A stretch of DNA of 64,000 nt from Niallia circulans (GCF_007273535.1 NZ_RIBP01000004.1:1154001-1218000), one strand, 5' to 3'. Shown: positions 8,151 to 17,205, counted from the first letter of the stretch. Notes: a model not told the origin generated them from the sequence alone. Translations and numbers: made by a program.

Positions 8151-9483
8151 GTGACACATCGTTATTTTTTATCACTGGCATTGCCGTTAATTTTTGCAAC
8201 GATTACTGTCCCGCTGCTTGGCGCTGTTGATACAGCAGTTGTTGGTCAGCTGCCAGATCCAGCCTATATTGGCGGGGTTGCTGTTGGAACAGTTATTTTT
8301 AACAGTATTTACTGGCTGTTTGGTTTCTTGAGGGTTAGGCACATCAGGGTTTGCCTCCCAAGCATTAGGAGCAGACGATGAGATGCAAAGCTCGATGGCT
8401 TTTTTGCGTCCTGTCTTTATTGGTCTTATCATTGGACTTGTAATAGTCCTTTTTCAAGAAGTGATTTTTAATTTGTCCATTTCCTTTTTAGGTGTGCAGG
8501 GGAATGTGAAAGCAGTGAGCTCTGTATACTTTCATATTAGAATCTGGGCAGCGCCCTTTGCATTGATGAATTATGCTGTTTTAGGCTGGCTGTTAGGAAT
8601 GGAACAAATCAAGGCCACGGTGCTGATTCAAGTACTGATGAATATCCTTAATATTTTGTTGGCAGTTGTGCTCGTCCTTGTGTTTCATTTAGGGGTAGCG
8701 GGTGTTGCGATTGCTGTGTTATGTGCAGAGGTTTTTGCCTTTGTGTTTGGAATTATCCTGCTAGTGCGAAGCGGTAAGCTGAAAGTAAGCGTGAGCATGA
8801 AGGAGCTGTTCAGAAATCTATATGATAAGCAACCTTTAAAAAGGATGATGATAGTGAACAGGGATTTGTTTATCCGCACCATTTGTCTGTTGACTGTATT
8901 TAATATCTTTACAGCAAAAGGAGCGGTATATGGGGAAGAGGTTTTAGCAGCAAATGCGATACTCATTCAAATCCATTACATCATGGCATATTTTTATGAT
9001 GGGCTGGCGAATGCAGCAAGTATTTTGACAGGAAAAGCAGTTGGGCAAAGGAATGGTAAGCTTTATGAAGCAACTGTAAAAAAGTCATATTTTTGGTCTT
9101 TTACCTTTTCTGCAGCAATCAGTCTTTCGTTTTTCCTTTGTAAGGATGCTGCGATTCCATTGTTCACAGTCGTAGAGGAGGTAATTCTCATTACGAAGCA
9201 GTATGAGGGCTGGCTAATATTGTTTCCGCTTGCTTCAAGCATCGGGTTAGTATTTTACGGCATTTTTGCAGGTGCCTCGGAGGCAGGTCTGGTCAGGAAC
9301 AGTATGCTAGTATCTGTTGCGGTTTTCTTAGCAATCCTTTTTCCAGCAACCCACTATTGGGGCAACCATGGATTATGGCTTTCCTTCATTGTTTTCAGCC
9401 TGTTTCGCTCCATCCTGCTAGTGCGTTATATGCCAGCATTGGAGAAAAGACTGTCATTCTTGAACAAACAAAAGGCTGCATAA
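8151..9483 (+). pseudogene. MATE family transporter gene (DinF-like) broken by a frameshift
   Basis: Two frames encode consecutive parts of one multidrug and toxic compound extrusion protein. The first, from a GTG at 8151 behind AAAAGGAG, covers the first membrane segments up to LFGFLRV. The second covers the rest, resuming with GTSGFASQALG. One extra base, best placed at A8337 in GTTAGGCACA, separates them; removing it gives a continuous protein of about 440 residues. Either the gene is inactive or this is a sequencing error. An intact MATE gene lies downstream on the other strand. Confidence 0.85.
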
Positions 9484-9487
9484 AAAA

Positions 9488-9521
9488 ACCACCGCATCTA
9501 TCATGCGGTGGTCCTTTTTTT
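9488..9521. terminator. Bidirectional terminator between two MATE genes
   Basis: ACCACCGCAT (9488-9497) pairs perfectly with ATGCGGTGGT (9503-9512), with a T-run on the right and an A-run on the left. Confidence 0.9.
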
Positions 9522-10884
9522 AAATATGGCTTTTCGCTGTATTTTTAACACGCACCCGCTCCCACGGCTTTGACAGCCAGCGTTTGCAGGCAAAAATACC
9601 TCTGAACCATTCATCAATACCTTGAGCCAGCCAAACACCAAGTAAGCCTAAACCGAATGTTATACCAAGCGTGTAGCTAAGCGTAACGGCAATGCCCCAC
9701 ATGGAGATGATTCCAATAATAACCGGGAAGCGTACATCTCCTGCAGATTTTAAAGAGCTCATCAACACAATATTCATTGCTCTTCCAGGCTCTGTAAATA
9801 CAACTGCCCACAGAATTGGCACACCTACTGCAAGGATTTGGTAGTTATCTGTAAACAGCTCAAGTATTGGTGAGCCAATACTTGCCATCACGACAGCAGC
9901 TGTTAAAGATGCCACCATGGCAATTCTTAATGTCTTTATGCCGCGCTTAAGCGCACGGTCATATTGCTTTCCACCGATATATCTTGCAACAAGAAGCTGT
10001 GTTCCTTCTGCAATAGCAACAGTAAATAAATAACAAATCATCGAGATATTAGAAATATATACTCTGGCTGCTAAGGAAGCATCTCCTAATGATGCAACAA
10101 TTGCAGTGATGATTAATTGTGAAAATTGGTAAGAAAGATTTTCTCCTGCAGATGGAATCCCAATATAAAGCATATCCCTAATATCCTGCTTGTTGATTTT
10201 AATGATGTCCTGTACTTTAAATGTCAGTGCAATTCTTTTGTAAACTAAGTAAAGCAAAACAAAAACGGCAAAAGCACGTGCAATAACAATTGTCCAAGAA
10301 ACCCCAATTACTCCTGTAATCGGCAAACCGAATAAACCAAAAATGCTTAAAGCATAACCAATGACACTGATGATATTCATCATAATACTGACAATCATTG
10401 ATTCTTTCGTAAAACCGTGGCTGCGTAAGATAGCACTAAGTGCAAGTGAAAGAGATTCTAAGAAGAGGGAAGCACCACATATGCGGATAAATATAAGCCC
10501 GTAATTTAAAACTTCTCCTTTTATATCAAATAATCGTAACAAAGGCTCACCGAAGACTAAAACGAGGATGGCAACAATCACGCCGAACCAAACATTAAGG
10601 CCGACTGCAGATCTTGCAAATTGTCTTGCCTGGCTAAGTTCATTAGCTCCAAGTCTTTGCCCGATTAAAATCATGGCTGCAATGGAAGTGACGTTGAAAA
10701 CGAGAATAAATATCCCTAGCAGCTGGTTAGCTACTCCGACTCCTGATGCCGCATTATCTGAATAATGGCTAAGCATAAGTGTGGCAATAACACCCATACC
10801 CATATGCAATGCAAGTTCAATAAACAGAGGCCAAGAAATGTTAAAAAGAGTCTGTTCATGCATTTTTTTAGCTGTAACGTTCAA
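9520..10884 (-). CDS. MATE family efflux transporter (NorM-like)
   Basis: Predicted cation-coupled exporter of drugs or organic cations. The 454-residue protein has the usual twelve hydrophobic segments and MATE-like blocks such as ASGVGVANQLLGIF near the N-terminus and GEGTQ-type AEGTQLLVARYIGG in the second half. The start is a TTG at 10884, preceded by AAAGGGGAT; the first internal ATG would remove seven residues. It is monocistronic. It is not a close copy of the broken MATE gene next to it, which belongs to the DinF branch. Confidence 0.88.
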   Translation of the reverse strand: MNVTAKKMHEQTLFNISWPLFIELALHMGMGVIATLMLSHYSDNAASGVGVANQLLGIFILVFNVTSIAAMILIGQRLGANELSQARQFARSAVGLNVWFGVIVAILVLVFGEPLLRLFDIKGEVLNYGLIFIRICGASLFLESLSLALSAILRSHGFTKESMIVSIMMNIISVIGYALSIFGLFGLPITGVIGVSWTIVIARAFAVFVLLYLVYKRIALTFKVQDIIKINKQDIRDMLYIGIPSAGENLSYQFSQLIITAIVASLGDASLAARVYISNISMICYLFTVAIAEGTQLLVARYIGGKQYDRALKRGIKTLRIAMVASLTAAVVMASIGSPILELFTDNYQILAVGVPILWAVVFTEPGRAMNIVLMSSLKSAGDVRFPVIIGIISMWGIAVTLSYTLGITFGLGLLGVWLAQGIDEWFRGIFACKRWLSKPWERVRVKNTAKSHI

Positions 10885-11216
10885 ACTTTATATCCCCTTT
10901 ACTTTTAAAGATTATTGGCAAATATAAGAACCATTTTATGCTTATTTGTAAGAAAGTAAAGAGGAAAACATCATTTTTTTTTGGAAAATTTTACACTGTT
11001 TTGCATAGAGTAATAGGTTTGTTCTTATTGAAGAAATAGAACGTTTTCATTGGCGCTTTTGGGAAATTTCATTAAATATTCTGATAAATATCAAAAGAAA
11101 ATCACACACTTTAGAAAAATGTAATGATTACTGTCATGACACATGTTAATATAGTAGAGTGTTTTCATAAATTACTTTTAGACGGAGAAACTATAGAAAA
11201 GACTTAGGAGGCCAGT
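10885..11216 (+). promoter_or_regulatory. niaP upstream region with palindromic operator candidate
   Basis: This 332-base stretch between divergent genes holds no credible gene. A perfect 10-bp palindrome TGTCATGACA at 11132-11141 is followed by TAATAT at 11147-11152, a possible -10 for niaP. The position overlaps the core promoter. The NAD-regulon repressor NiaR (YrxA) uses TGTC/GACA-type palindromes, so this is a candidate NiaR site; that link is inferred. Confidence 0.5.
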
Positions 11217-12422
11217 ATGAAAAAAGAAGTATCAAATAAGAAGCTGCTTGGAATAGCGGGACTAGGCTGGCTGTTTGACGCAATGGACGTCGGCATGCTT
11301 TCCTTTATCATTGCTGCACTTCAGGCAGATTGGGGCTTATCAGTTAAAGAGATGGGCTGGATTGGCAGTATAAATTCAATTGGGATGGCAGTAGGTGCGT
11401 TCTTGTTTGGCATCATGGCAGACAGAGTAGGAAGAAAAAATGTTTTTATAATTACATTATTACTATTCTCTATCGGCAGTGGATTATCTGCATTTGCAAC
11501 ATCCCTTTGGGTATTCCTTGTCCTGCGCTTTTTAATTGGTATGGGGTTGGGAGGAGAGCTCCCAGTAGCATCAACACTTGTCTCTGAAAGTGTGCCTAAC
11601 GAGAAGCGGGGTAGAGTAGTTGTTTTACTGGAAAGCTTCTGGGCATTTGGCTGGCTTCTTGCAGCAGTTATTTCCTATTTCATCATACCGAACTTTGATA
11701 ATGGCTGGAGAATTGCTTTGTTGATCAGCGTGCTTCCAGCAATCTACGCCTTATATTTAAGATGGAATCTTCCTGACTCACCAAAGTACTTAGAGGTAGA
11801 GAAAAAGAAAAGACTGACAGCTTGGGAAAGCATTAAAACTGTCTGGTCAAAGGATAATGCGAAAAACACTGCGATGCTGTGGGTGCTGTGGTTTTGTGTG
11901 GTATTCTCCTATTATGGAATGTTCCTGTGGCTGCCAAGTGTGATGGTTTTGAAAGGCTTTAGTTTGATTAAGAGCTTCGAATACGTATTGATCATGACAT
12001 TGGCACAGCTGCCTGGGTATGCACTAGCAGCTTACTTAATTGAAAAGGCTGGCCGGAAATTTGTACTTGTTGTGTTCTTGATTGGTACAGCAATAAGTGC
12101 CTATATGTTTGGCACAGCAGAAAGCACAGCGTTGCTTATGACGTCAGGCATTTTGTTATCCTTCTTTAATTTAGGTGCTTGGGGAGCGTTGTATGCATAT
12201 ACACCTGAGCAGTATAAAACAAATGTCCGCGGAACAGGAGCAGGCATGGCAGCATCCTTTGGCAGAATTGGGGGCGTGCTTGGTCCATTGCTTGTACCAT
12301 ATCTAGTGGCCCAAAATATAACAATTGCCGGCATATTCACTATTTTCTGTATAGCGGTTCTTATAGGAGCAGCAGCAGTTTTCTTTTTTGGAAGAGAAAC
12401 AAAAAATACGGACATTGCATAA
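11217..12422 (+). CDS. niaP: MFS niacin transporter (NiaP/YceI)
   Basis: Imports nicotinate or nicotinamide for NAD salvage. The 401-residue protein has twelve membrane segments, the MFS loop motif GIMADRVGRKNVF after segment 2, RFLIGMGLGGELPVAS in segment 4 and CVVFSYYGMFLWLPS in segment 7. These blocks agree closely with B. subtilis YceI/NiaP. The ATG follows AGGAGG. It is monocistronic, with a strong terminator and a palindrome in its promoter. Confidence 0.88.
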   Translation: MKKEVSNKKLLGIAGLGWLFDAMDVGMLSFIIAALQADWGLSVKEMGWIGSINSIGMAVGAFLFGIMADRVGRKNVFIITLLLFSIGSGLSAFATSLWVFLVLRFLIGMGLGGELPVASTLVSESVPNEKRGRVVVLLESFWAFGWLLAAVISYFIIPNFDNGWRIALLISVLPAIYALYLRWNLPDSPKYLEVEKKKRLTAWESIKTVWSKDNAKNTAMLWVLWFCVVFSYYGMFLWLPSVMVLKGFSLIKSFEYVLIMTLAQLPGYALAAYLIEKAGRKFVLVVFLIGTAISAYMFGTAESTALLMTSGILLSFFNLGAWGALYAYTPEQYKTNVRGTGAGMAASFGRIGGVLGPLLVPYLVAQNITIAGIFTIFCIAVLIGAAAVFFFGRETKNTDIA

Positions 12423-12425
12423 TCA

Positions 12426-12453
12426 GAATAGGGTTTTTCCCTATTCTTTTTTT
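12426..12453 (+). terminator. niaP terminator
   Basis: GAATAGGG pairs with CCCTATTC around a TTTTT loop and is followed by seven T. Confidence 0.92.
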
Positions 12454-12678
12454 ATTTCTGAAAAAACTGCAAATGTGAAAAAAATAATCACATATTCCTG
12501 CGTAAAGCTAGAAAAACATTAATGGAAATGAACAATATAGCAAAAAATGAGATGAAACTCTTCCGAATTGGTTAAAAATGAGAACGCTTTACTATATTCA
12601 GAAATAAAATAATTATTTACATTTTCAGAATATTGGTGATATTATAGCTTCACTAACTTGTTTTAGGAGGAGAATATC

Positions 12679-12744
12679 ATGAAAGCAAAAGCAAATACAA
12701 TTTTCACTTCATCACTCATTATTATTCTCATACTCAGCACGTAG
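12679..12744 (+). CDS. 21-residue Ile/Leu-rich leader peptide
   Basis: A short open frame starts with ATG behind TTAGGAGGAGA (spacing 8) and reads MKAKANTIF then TSSLIIILILST before TAG. Seven consecutive codons are Leu or Ile (CTC ATT ATT ATT CTC ATA CTC). It precedes a stem-loop region and a terminator hairpin before the PfoR-like gene. This is the arrangement of a transcription attenuator in which ribosome stalling at scarce amino acids prevents termination. It is too short to predict any other role. Confidence 0.7.
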   Translation: MKAKANTIFTSSLIIILILST

Positions 12745-12779
12745 GATTAAATGAACCCCCCATTACAATAATAGGGAAT

Positions 12780-12866
12780 CGTTTAGTCCAGTTTTTGTTG
12801 TATCAAACAACGGCGCTAAACGTGATGTACGAATGGTGCCTATCCGATTAGCGGACAGGCTTTTTT
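12780..12866 (+). promoter_or_regulatory. Attenuator between the leader peptide and the PfoR-like gene
   Basis: A first hairpin pairs CGTTTAG (12780-12786) with CTAAACG (12816-12822), with an inner TTGTT/AACAA. A second pairs GCCTATCCG (12838-12846) with CGGACAGGC (12852-12860), one mismatch, and is followed by six T. The second is a terminator located before the coding start at 12901. No known riboswitch core was recognised, so control by leader-peptide translation is the simplest reading. Confidence 0.65.
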
Positions 12867-12900
12867 ATTGGAGATAAATAAGACAAGGGAGAAGAGAGAG

Positions 12901-13917
12901 ATGAATAAAAAAACTTTTATGGATGGTTTATATAAAGCATCAGCAGGAATGTCGAACGCAGTATTGGTTACGTTAGGGCTTGGCTTGCTGCTAGAATCGA
13001 TCGGAAAAGCGTTAGGCTGGGACACTCTTACGCACATTGGCTCTGTAGCAAAAGTCCTGTTGGCACCTGCTTTTGGTGCTGGGATTGCCTATCAGCTTGG
13101 CGGTAATACATTAGTAATTTTCAGTGCGATGGTTTGTAGTACGATTGGTGGAAATGCCATGCATTTAACAGAATCAGGCATGGTTCTTGTTACGGGTCAG
13201 CCGATAAGTGCTGTGCTAGCCGCAGTAATTGCAACAATCGTTGGGAAAAAAATCGTCGGTAAGACAATCCTGGATATGATTGCAATCCCAGCAGGGGCAA
13301 TTCTAGTCGGCGGGTTTGCAGGTGTAGGCTTGGCATATGTTACAACACCATTATTAGAATGGATCAGTGCTGAAATTACTTCTTCTGTCCAAGGTTCACC
13401 GTTAGTAGCATCAATGGTAATTTCCTTAGTTTGGAGCATTTTGTTAATGACACCTGCTTCCTCTGCAGCACTAGCAATTGCTTTGCAAATGGATCCAGTG
13501 TCAAGTGCGGCAGCATTAATTGGTTGTACAGTGCAATTTGTTGGTTTTACAGCAATGTCACTTCGTCAAAACGATATGGGTGGCTTCTTGGCACAATCCG
13601 TCATCACGCCAAAGGTACAGTTCCCAAACCTGGTGAAGAATCCACTATTAATTATCCCGCCATTTGTTGCAGCAGTCATTTGTGCACCAATTGCAACATT
13701 AGGCTTTGGCTTCACAGCAACATATGAATTAGCTGGTCTTGGATTAAACTCCTTGATCGCTCCAATCAGTATTCTAGCAACACAAGGAGCTACTGGTTTC
13801 TTAACATACATGGCATTAGGTGTAGTCCTTCCAATTGCCATCACATTGCCTTTATACTATGTCATCTTAAGAGTAGGCTGGGCAAAAACAGGCGACCTGG
13901 CAATGAAAGTTCAATAA
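12901..13917 (+). CDS. PfoR-like PTS EIIC-type membrane protein
   Basis: A 338-residue protein with about nine hydrophobic segments that resembles the EIIC_2 family, which includes the Clostridium PfoR protein and stand-alone sugar-PTS IIC annotations. It starts MNKKTFMDGLYKASAGMSN and has glycine-rich helices such as LLAPAFGAGIAYQLGGN. No EIIA or EIIB gene is nearby, so phosphotransfer is doubtful and a transport or sensing role is equally possible. The ATG at 12901 follows AGGGAGAAGAGAGAG. An Ile/Leu leader attenuator controls it, which is unusual for a sugar system. Confidence 0.75.
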   Translation: MNKKTFMDGLYKASAGMSNAVLVTLGLGLLLESIGKALGWDTLTHIGSVAKVLLAPAFGAGIAYQLGGNTLVIFSAMVCSTIGGNAMHLTESGMVLVTGQPISAVLAAVIATIVGKKIVGKTILDMIAIPAGAILVGGFAGVGLAYVTTPLLEWISAEITSSVQGSPLVASMVISLVWSILLMTPASSAALAIALQMDPVSSAAALIGCTVQFVGFTAMSLRQNDMGGFLAQSVITPKVQFPNLVKNPLLIIPPFVAAVICAPIATLGFGFTATYELAGLGLNSLIAPISILATQGATGFLTYMALGVVLPIAITLPLYYVILRVGWAKTGDLAMKVQ

Positions 13918-13932
13918 TATATAGAAGAAAAG

Positions 13933-13960
13933 AGCCTTCGACTTAACGAAGGCTTTTTTT
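13933..13960 (+). terminator. Terminator after the PfoR-like gene
   Basis: AGCCTTCG/CGAAGGCT stem followed by seven T. Confidence 0.9.
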
Positions 13961-14037
13961 GATTGCAAAAAAACTCGAAATAAATAAAAACGGATGAAAG
14001 CATCTATTAAGGAAAAGATAAACCTGTAAAAAAATAT

Positions 14038-14163
14038 TTGTGAAATAAATCACAAAAGGCTTGCATGCGAAAAAATAGTATGTATAATAAAGGTATGAAC
14101 AAATTGTGAATGACATCACATAGTTTGTGATTTTTTTCACTTGATATGTGAACTGATTCACAA
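14038..14163 (+). promoter_or_regulatory. nox promoter with four Rex-like operators
   Basis: TTGCAT (14061-14066) and TATAAT (14083-14088) form a promoter with a 16-base spacer. Four 18-bp TTGTGA-N6-TCACAA-type sites surround it: 14038-14055 (TTGTGAAATAAATCACAA, upstream), 14104-14121, 14125-14142 and 14146-14163 (downstream). They match the Rex consensus with one to three differences each and could also bind an Fnr-type protein. Repression released by high NADH would suit an NADH oxidase. Confidence 0.75.
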
Positions 14164-14201
14164 AAAATACAAAAATTCTTTTACAAAGGAGCTTCTAAAC
14201 C

Positions 14202-15572
14202 ATGAAAGTAATTGTAATTGGATGCACACACGCAGGAACAGCTGCTGTTAAAACGTTAGCAAATGTAAATAATAATATAGATATCACTGTATATGAAAAA
14301 AATAATAATGTATCCTTCTTATCTTGCGGAATCGCGTTATATGTAGGAGGAGTTGCGAAGGATGCTAGTCAATTGTTCTACTCTTCTCCAGAGGAGCTTA
14401 AATCATTAGGCGCAACAATGCATATGGAGCACGAAGTACTTGAAATTGATACAGAAAACAAAAAGGTGCTTGTGAAGGATTTGAACAGTGGGGAAACTCG
14501 TACTGATTTCTATGACAAGTTAGTAATGACAACTGGTTCTTGGCCAATCATTCCGCCGATTGACGGAATAAGACTTGGAAACATTCTTTTATCTAAGAAC
14601 TATAATCAAGCGAATGATATTATTGCAAAAACAAAGGATGTTAACCAAGTTACTGTAATTGGAGCAGGTTATATCGGAGTAGAACTAGTAGAAGCATTTG
14701 AGCAAAACGGAAAAAAGGTAACGCTTATTGATAGTGAAGACCGCATTCTGAATAAGTATTTAGATAAAGAATTTACAGATATTATTGAAGAAGAGCTTAA
14801 AGGAAAAGATATTGAGCTGGCATTGCAGCAAACTGTAACTAAGTTCGAGGGAAATGTAGCAGGGAATGTTACAAAGGTTATTACAACTAAAGGTGAATAT
14901 GAGACAGATCTAGTTATTCTTTGTGTAGGATTCAGACCAAATACTGGTTTGCTTAAAGACAAAGTGGACCTATTGCCAAATGGAGCAATAAAAATTAATG
15001 AATATATGCAAACTAGCGATCCGGATATATATGCAGCAGGAGACAGCTGTGCAGTCAACTATAATCCAACAGGGGATAAAGTCTATATTCCACTTGCAAC
15101 GAATGCAGTGCGCATGGGTACATTGGTAGGATATAATATCGCTGGTCAAAACGTGAAATATATGGGCACACAAGGAACTTCTGGATTGCATCTATTTGGA
15201 TTAAGTATGGCATCTACAGGCCTAACAGAACTGACTGCTAAAGCTAATAATATTGCTTATGAAGCAGTAACAATTATTGAAAACGACCGTCCAGAATTCA
15301 TGCCGACATTTGAAGAGGTACGCTTAAAAGTGCTTTACCATCAGGAAACAAGAGAAATTTTAGGAGCACAGATTATTTCAAAAGCAGATATGACACAAAT
15401 GATGAACACATTATCTGTCTGCATCCAAACAAAAATGACAATTGACGAGCTAGCATTTGTTGACTTCTTCTTCCAACCGCATTTCAATAAACCTTGGAAC
15501 ACATTGAACCAAGCTGGTTTAGCAGCAGTTGCGAAACAAGCTGAAAAAGTAACAGAGCCAACAGGTGTTTAA
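14202..15572 (+). CDS. nox: NADH oxidase / CoA-disulfide reductase family flavoprotein
   Basis: Probably reduces oxygen to water with NADH to regenerate NAD+. The 456-residue protein begins with an FAD-binding motif (VIVIGCTHAGTAAV), has a single redox cysteine Cys42 in SFLSCGIALYVGG, an NAD-binding motif VIGAGYIGVE near residue 150 and the FAD motif IYAAGDSCAV. The first 50 residues and the single active Cys resemble lactic-acid-bacterial water-forming Nox more than CoA-disulfide reductases. It is monocistronic under a promoter with four Rex-like sites. Confidence 0.88.
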   Translation: MKVIVIGCTHAGTAAVKTLANVNNNIDITVYEKNNNVSFLSCGIALYVGGVAKDASQLFYSSPEELKSLGATMHMEHEVLEIDTENKKVLVKDLNSGETRTDFYDKLVMTTGSWPIIPPIDGIRLGNILLSKNYNQANDIIAKTKDVNQVTVIGAGYIGVELVEAFEQNGKKVTLIDSEDRILNKYLDKEFTDIIEEELKGKDIELALQQTVTKFEGNVAGNVTKVITTKGEYETDLVILCVGFRPNTGLLKDKVDLLPNGAIKINEYMQTSDPDIYAAGDSCAVNYNPTGDKVYIPLATNAVRMGTLVGYNIAGQNVKYMGTQGTSGLHLFGLSMASTGLTELTAKANNIAYEAVTIIENDRPEFMPTFEEVRLKVLYHQETREILGAQIISKADMTQMMNTLSVCIQTKMTIDELAFVDFFFQPHFNKPWNTLNQAGLAAVAKQAEKVTEPTGV

Positions 15573-15594
15573 TAATCGAATAGCTTAATGAGAA

Positions 15595-15633
15595 GGCCGC
15601 CATAAACTAGATTAGTTTGTTGGCGGTCTTTTT
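15595..15633 (+). terminator. nox terminator
   Basis: GGCCGCCA pairs with TGGCGGTC, with AAACTA/TAGTTT continuing the stem, followed by a T-rich tail. Confidence 0.85.
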
Positions 15634-15965
15634 GTATTGTTAAAGCTTTGTCCGCTTTTAGTGGACTCTTAAGCACTACTGATAGTGATGTTTTACATAA
15701 CGCTGTCCAAAATTTAATTTCTTCTTTTAAAAAGTATCAAATGCTAACAATAGTAGATATGCAGTTGATTTTATAAGATTTTTGACAATATGAGAAGCGG
15801 TCTTTTTGGACTAAAATGATTTATTTAGAGTGAAAGTCCTACTGATTTTGACAATATTCGTAACATACTGTGTGGAGTATTTATATTTTCGAGAGAAATT
15901 GATAAGGTGGTTTTGTTAGTGGAAACAGCAGTATTTAAGAATAATTATTCAAAGGGAGGAAAAGG
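15634..15965 (+). other. Gene-free AT-rich region before the winged-helix gene
   Basis: No open frame of note. It contains a short inverted repeat CACTA-CTGA-TAGTG (15674-15687) and a 12-bp direct repeat TTTTGACAATAT at 15780-15791 and 15846-15857, each containing a TTGACA. Neither has a good -10 at normal spacing. These may be promoter or operator parts for the gene at 15966. Confidence 0.4.
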
Positions 15966-16358
15966 TTGAAACCTATTATAGAAGAGGATTTTAAAAAGTT
16001 GGCATATTATCAGACGAAAGAGCAATTAAGAAAATCGGTGAGCAAATATAAAAAGATTATATTAATGAAATCGTTGCGGCCAGACTTGAGATATAACCTT
16101 CTGAGAGTATTAGATTATTTATTAGATCAATCCGTTTCTCCTATAGGTGTTTATGTAAAGGGAAGAAAACAGGTGGCTTCAGATTTAAAACTAAGCATCA
16201 GCACTGTTTATAATCATTTCAACCGGCTGTTAATGCTTGGCATGATTGAAGAATATAAACTTGAAGATGTTAATAGTACGAAGAGACCAACGTATATTTA
16301 TGTTGTTATACCAAAGGATTTAAACACTGTTTTGAAGGGGAAAAGGAAAAAGCATTAA
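15966..16358 (+). CDS. Winged helix-turn-helix protein of unknown role
   Basis: A basic 130-residue protein starting at TTG 15966 behind GGGAGGAAAAGG. Residues about 40-115 look like a winged helix: RYNLLRVLDYLLDQ, then GRKQVASDLKLSISTVYNHF as the recognition region, then LLMLGMIEEYKLED and the wing RPTYIYVVIP. No ligand or enzyme domain is attached. It could be a transcription regulator or a remnant of a plasmid-type replication protein, whose DNA-binding domains look similar. Neighbours give no clue to a target; it stands alone. Confidence 0.65.
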   Translation: MKPIIEEDFKKLAYYQTKEQLRKSVSKYKKIILMKSLRPDLRYNLLRVLDYLLDQSVSPIGVYVKGRKQVASDLKLSISTVYNHFNRLLMLGMIEEYKLEDVNSTKRPTYIYVVIPKDLNTVLKGKRKKH

Positions 16359-16474
16359 AAATGCTGTAAACTTTAGTGCTTCTCTGACTAATAGCGCTAT
16401 ATATTTAACCGCAAATCCATTTGTTTGCAGTATTTTAAAATAAAATGTTTGAAAATTTAGAAATTAATAAATGG

Positions 16475-16505
16475 AAAGCTGCTGCTATATTTGCCAGCTT
16501 TTTTT
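16475..16505 (+). terminator. Probable terminator after the winged-helix gene
   Basis: AAAGCTG (16475-16481) pairs with CAGCTTT (16495-16501), followed by T. The loop is long at 13 bases. Confidence 0.55.
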
Positions 16506-16590
16506 GATGTAAAGTATTATCCCACGTTTTCTTTTTCTTAATAGAAAAAATATAATAAAGAAACTAAAAAGGAAAAGCGTGGAGGTTACT

Positions 16591-17205
16591 ATGATTGATT
16601 ATGTTCATGATAAGACAGAGGATATTGCGAAGGGCCTTTTAGGAAAATTATTAATCCATGAAACGCCAGATGGAGTTTATTCCGGCTATATTGTTGAGAC
16701 AGAGGCCTATATTGGCATTGAGGATATGGCTTGCCATACATATGAGGGAAAGCGAACGCCAAAGGTTGAGTCCATGTATCAGACGGGAGGTACTATTTAT
16801 ATTTATACGATGCATACGCATGCAATGCTTAATATTGTGACAAAGAAGCAAAATGATCCACAAGCAGTTCTTATTCGGGCAATTGAGCCTGTCTGTGGAT
16901 TAGATAGAATGGTAAGAAACAGGAGCACCACCGGAGTTGCTGTTTGCAACGGACCTGGTAAATTAACGAAGGCAATGGCAATAACGAAGGAATTGAATGG
17001 GATGATGATAGATGACTCTACAGTTACAATTGATGATGCACTTGGAAAGGTACCAGCTAGCATTGTGACTTCTGCTAGAGTCGGCATCCCCAATAAGGGA
17101 GACTGGACGTTAAAACCGTTGCGATTCTATGTAGAAGGAAATCCCTATGTTTCTGGAATGAGAAAAAGAGATTATAAAGCACTAGCGGATTGTTGGTCTA
17201 AATGA
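16591..17205 (+). CDS. 3-methyladenine DNA glycosylase (AAG/MPG family)
   Basis: Removes alkylated purines from DNA in base excision repair. The 204-residue protein carries the family blocks ETEAYIG, DMACHTYEGKRTP, GTIYIYTMHTHAMLNIV, VLIRAIEP and GPGKLTKAMAI. It corresponds to B. subtilis YxlJ. The ATG at 16591 sits seven bases after GGAGG; an in-frame GTG at 16579 overlaps that site and is less likely. It appears monocistronic. Confidence 0.92.
   Translation: MIDYVHDKTEDIAKGLLGKLLIHETPDGVYSGYIVETEAYIGIEDMACHTYEGKRTPKVESMYQTGGTIYIYTMHTHAMLNIVTKKQNDPQAVLIRAIEPVCGLDRMVRNRSTTGVAVCNGPGKLTKAMAITKELNGMMIDDSTVTIDDALGKVPASIVTSARVGIPNKGDWTLKPLRFYVEGNPYVSGMRKRDYKALADCWSK

Noticed and set aside
8331..8383. 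Programmed frameshifting in the MATE gene
   Set aside because: No slippery heptamer or stimulatory structure is seen at the junction, and MATE genes are not known to use frameshifting.
12745..12866. A metabolite riboswitch before the PfoR-like gene
   Set aside because: I could not match purine, SAM, lysine, glycine, guanidine, PreQ1, ZTP, fluoride or THF riboswitch cores; leader-peptide attenuation explains the parts better.
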